The position numbers and the translations under genes are program-made. This document shows positions 5,627 through 5,834 of a stretch of 5,834 bases of DNA, piece by piece. Positions within the stretch are counted from its first letter, which is position 1, and every line of letters starts with the position of its first letter. The notes beneath the pieces were generated by a model. The model was not told where the DNA came from. It saw only the letters and a list, made by a program, of their open reading frames with translations, and made no database searches. Origin of the DNA: Rhodospirillaceae bacterium CCH5-H10 (GTDB lineage: Bacteria; Pseudomonadota; Alphaproteobacteria; Reyranellales; Reyranellaceae); NCBI GenBank assembly GCA_001557035.1, contig LSKJ01000655.1, forward strand, positions 1 through 5,834. The letters run 5' to 3'.

Positions 5627-5834
5627 TCGGCCCCTCCCCCGCCCTTGCCCACATCCACGCCACGCGGATGGAAGCAGGCATAGCCGCGCGCGCCTTCCCA
5701 GGTCTGCATCGGCTGCTCCTCGTCGCAATGATCGGTCCGGTAGCGGCAGCGTGGCGCGAAGGCGCAGCCGCCGCTGCGGCGCGCCAGATCGGGCGGCCGG
5801 CCGGGAATCGCGCTGAGCCGCGTATGCGTCGGAT
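5623..5834 (-). CDS. C-terminal part of the partner OppD/DppD-type ABC ATPase, 5' end outside the window
   Basis: On the minus strand a frame is open from the window edge to the TGA at 5625-5623, giving 69 complete residues. It reads RLSAIPGRPPDLARRSGGCA, then the Cys pattern C-x5-C-x6-C-x16-C (CAFAPRC, DHC, YACFHP). This is the typical end of OppD/DppD ATPases after the HPYT motif. The stop overlaps the next gene's start as GTGA, so the two ATPase genes are translationally coupled. It ends in a Gly-rich tail (KGGGGAE) whose codons also form the ribosome site of the downstream gene. Nucleotide-binding motifs lie outside the window. Confidence 0.85.
   Translation of the reverse strand, partial: PTHTRLSAIPGRPPDLARRSGGCAFAPRCRYRTDHCDEEQPMQTWEGARGYACFHPRGVDVGKGGGGAE
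5631..5640 (-). promoter_or_regulatory. Purine-rich ribosome binding site deciding the GTG start of the OppF-type gene
   Basis: GGGGGAGGGG on the minus strand sits 4 bases before the GTG at 5626-5624. It is built from the glycine codons at the 3' end of the upstream ATPase gene. Together with the GTGA overlap it fixes the start of the 319-residue product. Confidence 0.65.

Noticed and set aside
4685..5683. A 332-codon plus-strand open frame antisense to the OppF-type ATPase gene
   Set aside because: Its Arg/His-rich translation has no motifs, while the opposite strand has a complete set of ABC ATPase motifs.
5627..5728. Longer N-terminus of the OppF-type ATPase from an ATG at 5728
   Set aside because: The extra 34 residues are Arg/Gly-rich and overlap the in-frame end of the upstream ATPase gene. 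The GTG at 5626 has a strong ribosome site and a GTGA overlap.
1..5834. CRISPR array, insertion sequence or retron-like element
   Set aside because: No regularly spaced repeats, transposase, reverse transcriptase or terminal inverted repeats were seen on either strand.

Overview
The window is dense, high-GC DNA (sampled 60-base lines of most genes run about 70-75% G+C). It looks like chromosome from an alphaproteobacterium. The pointers are GTG starts, a zinc-motif-free RskA-type anti-sigma factor, a secreted DUF4394 protein, an NadX-like aspartate dehydrogenase and an Opp/Dpp-type ABC operon. I suspect something near Reyranella, Bradyrhizobium or Rhodospirillales, but nothing here fixes the genus.

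Layout. (1) 1-448, plus: 3' part of a periplasmic Spy/CpxP-like LTXXQ-motif protein. (2) 456-1280, minus: an aspartate-dehydrogenase-family protein that seems to lack the family's catalytic histidine. (3) 1334-1517, plus: a complete tRNA-Pro(CGG) unit with a good sigma-70 promoter, the tRNA with encoded CCA, and a 12-bp terminator with a UUCG loop. (4) 1567-2379, plus: a Sulfotransfer_2-type sulfotransferase of visibly lower G+C, placed directly behind the tRNA terminator; a perfect 15-bp hairpin covers its stop codon. (5) 2424-3200, minus: an exported DUF4394 protein. (6) 3384-4660, plus: an ECF sigma factor translationally coupled to its membrane anti-sigma factor. (7) 4667-5834, minus: the end of a peptide ABC transporter operon, an OppF/DppF-type ATPase preceded by the C-terminus of an OppD/DppD-type ATPase.

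The most informative signal is in the 183-bp gap between the DUF4394 gene and the sigma gene. The same bipartite element, TGCATCCA-16 bases-GGTA, occurs once facing each way, and each copy ends 45-49 bases before a start codon. I read it as a pair of divergent promoters used by the sigma factor encoded here. That would make sigma, anti-sigma and the secreted DUF4394 protein one autoregulated envelope regulon, comparable in design to the mycobacterial SigK-RskA system with its secreted antigens. The tRNA, dehydrogenase and transporter look like ordinary neighbours. The sulfotransferase looks like an acquired gene.
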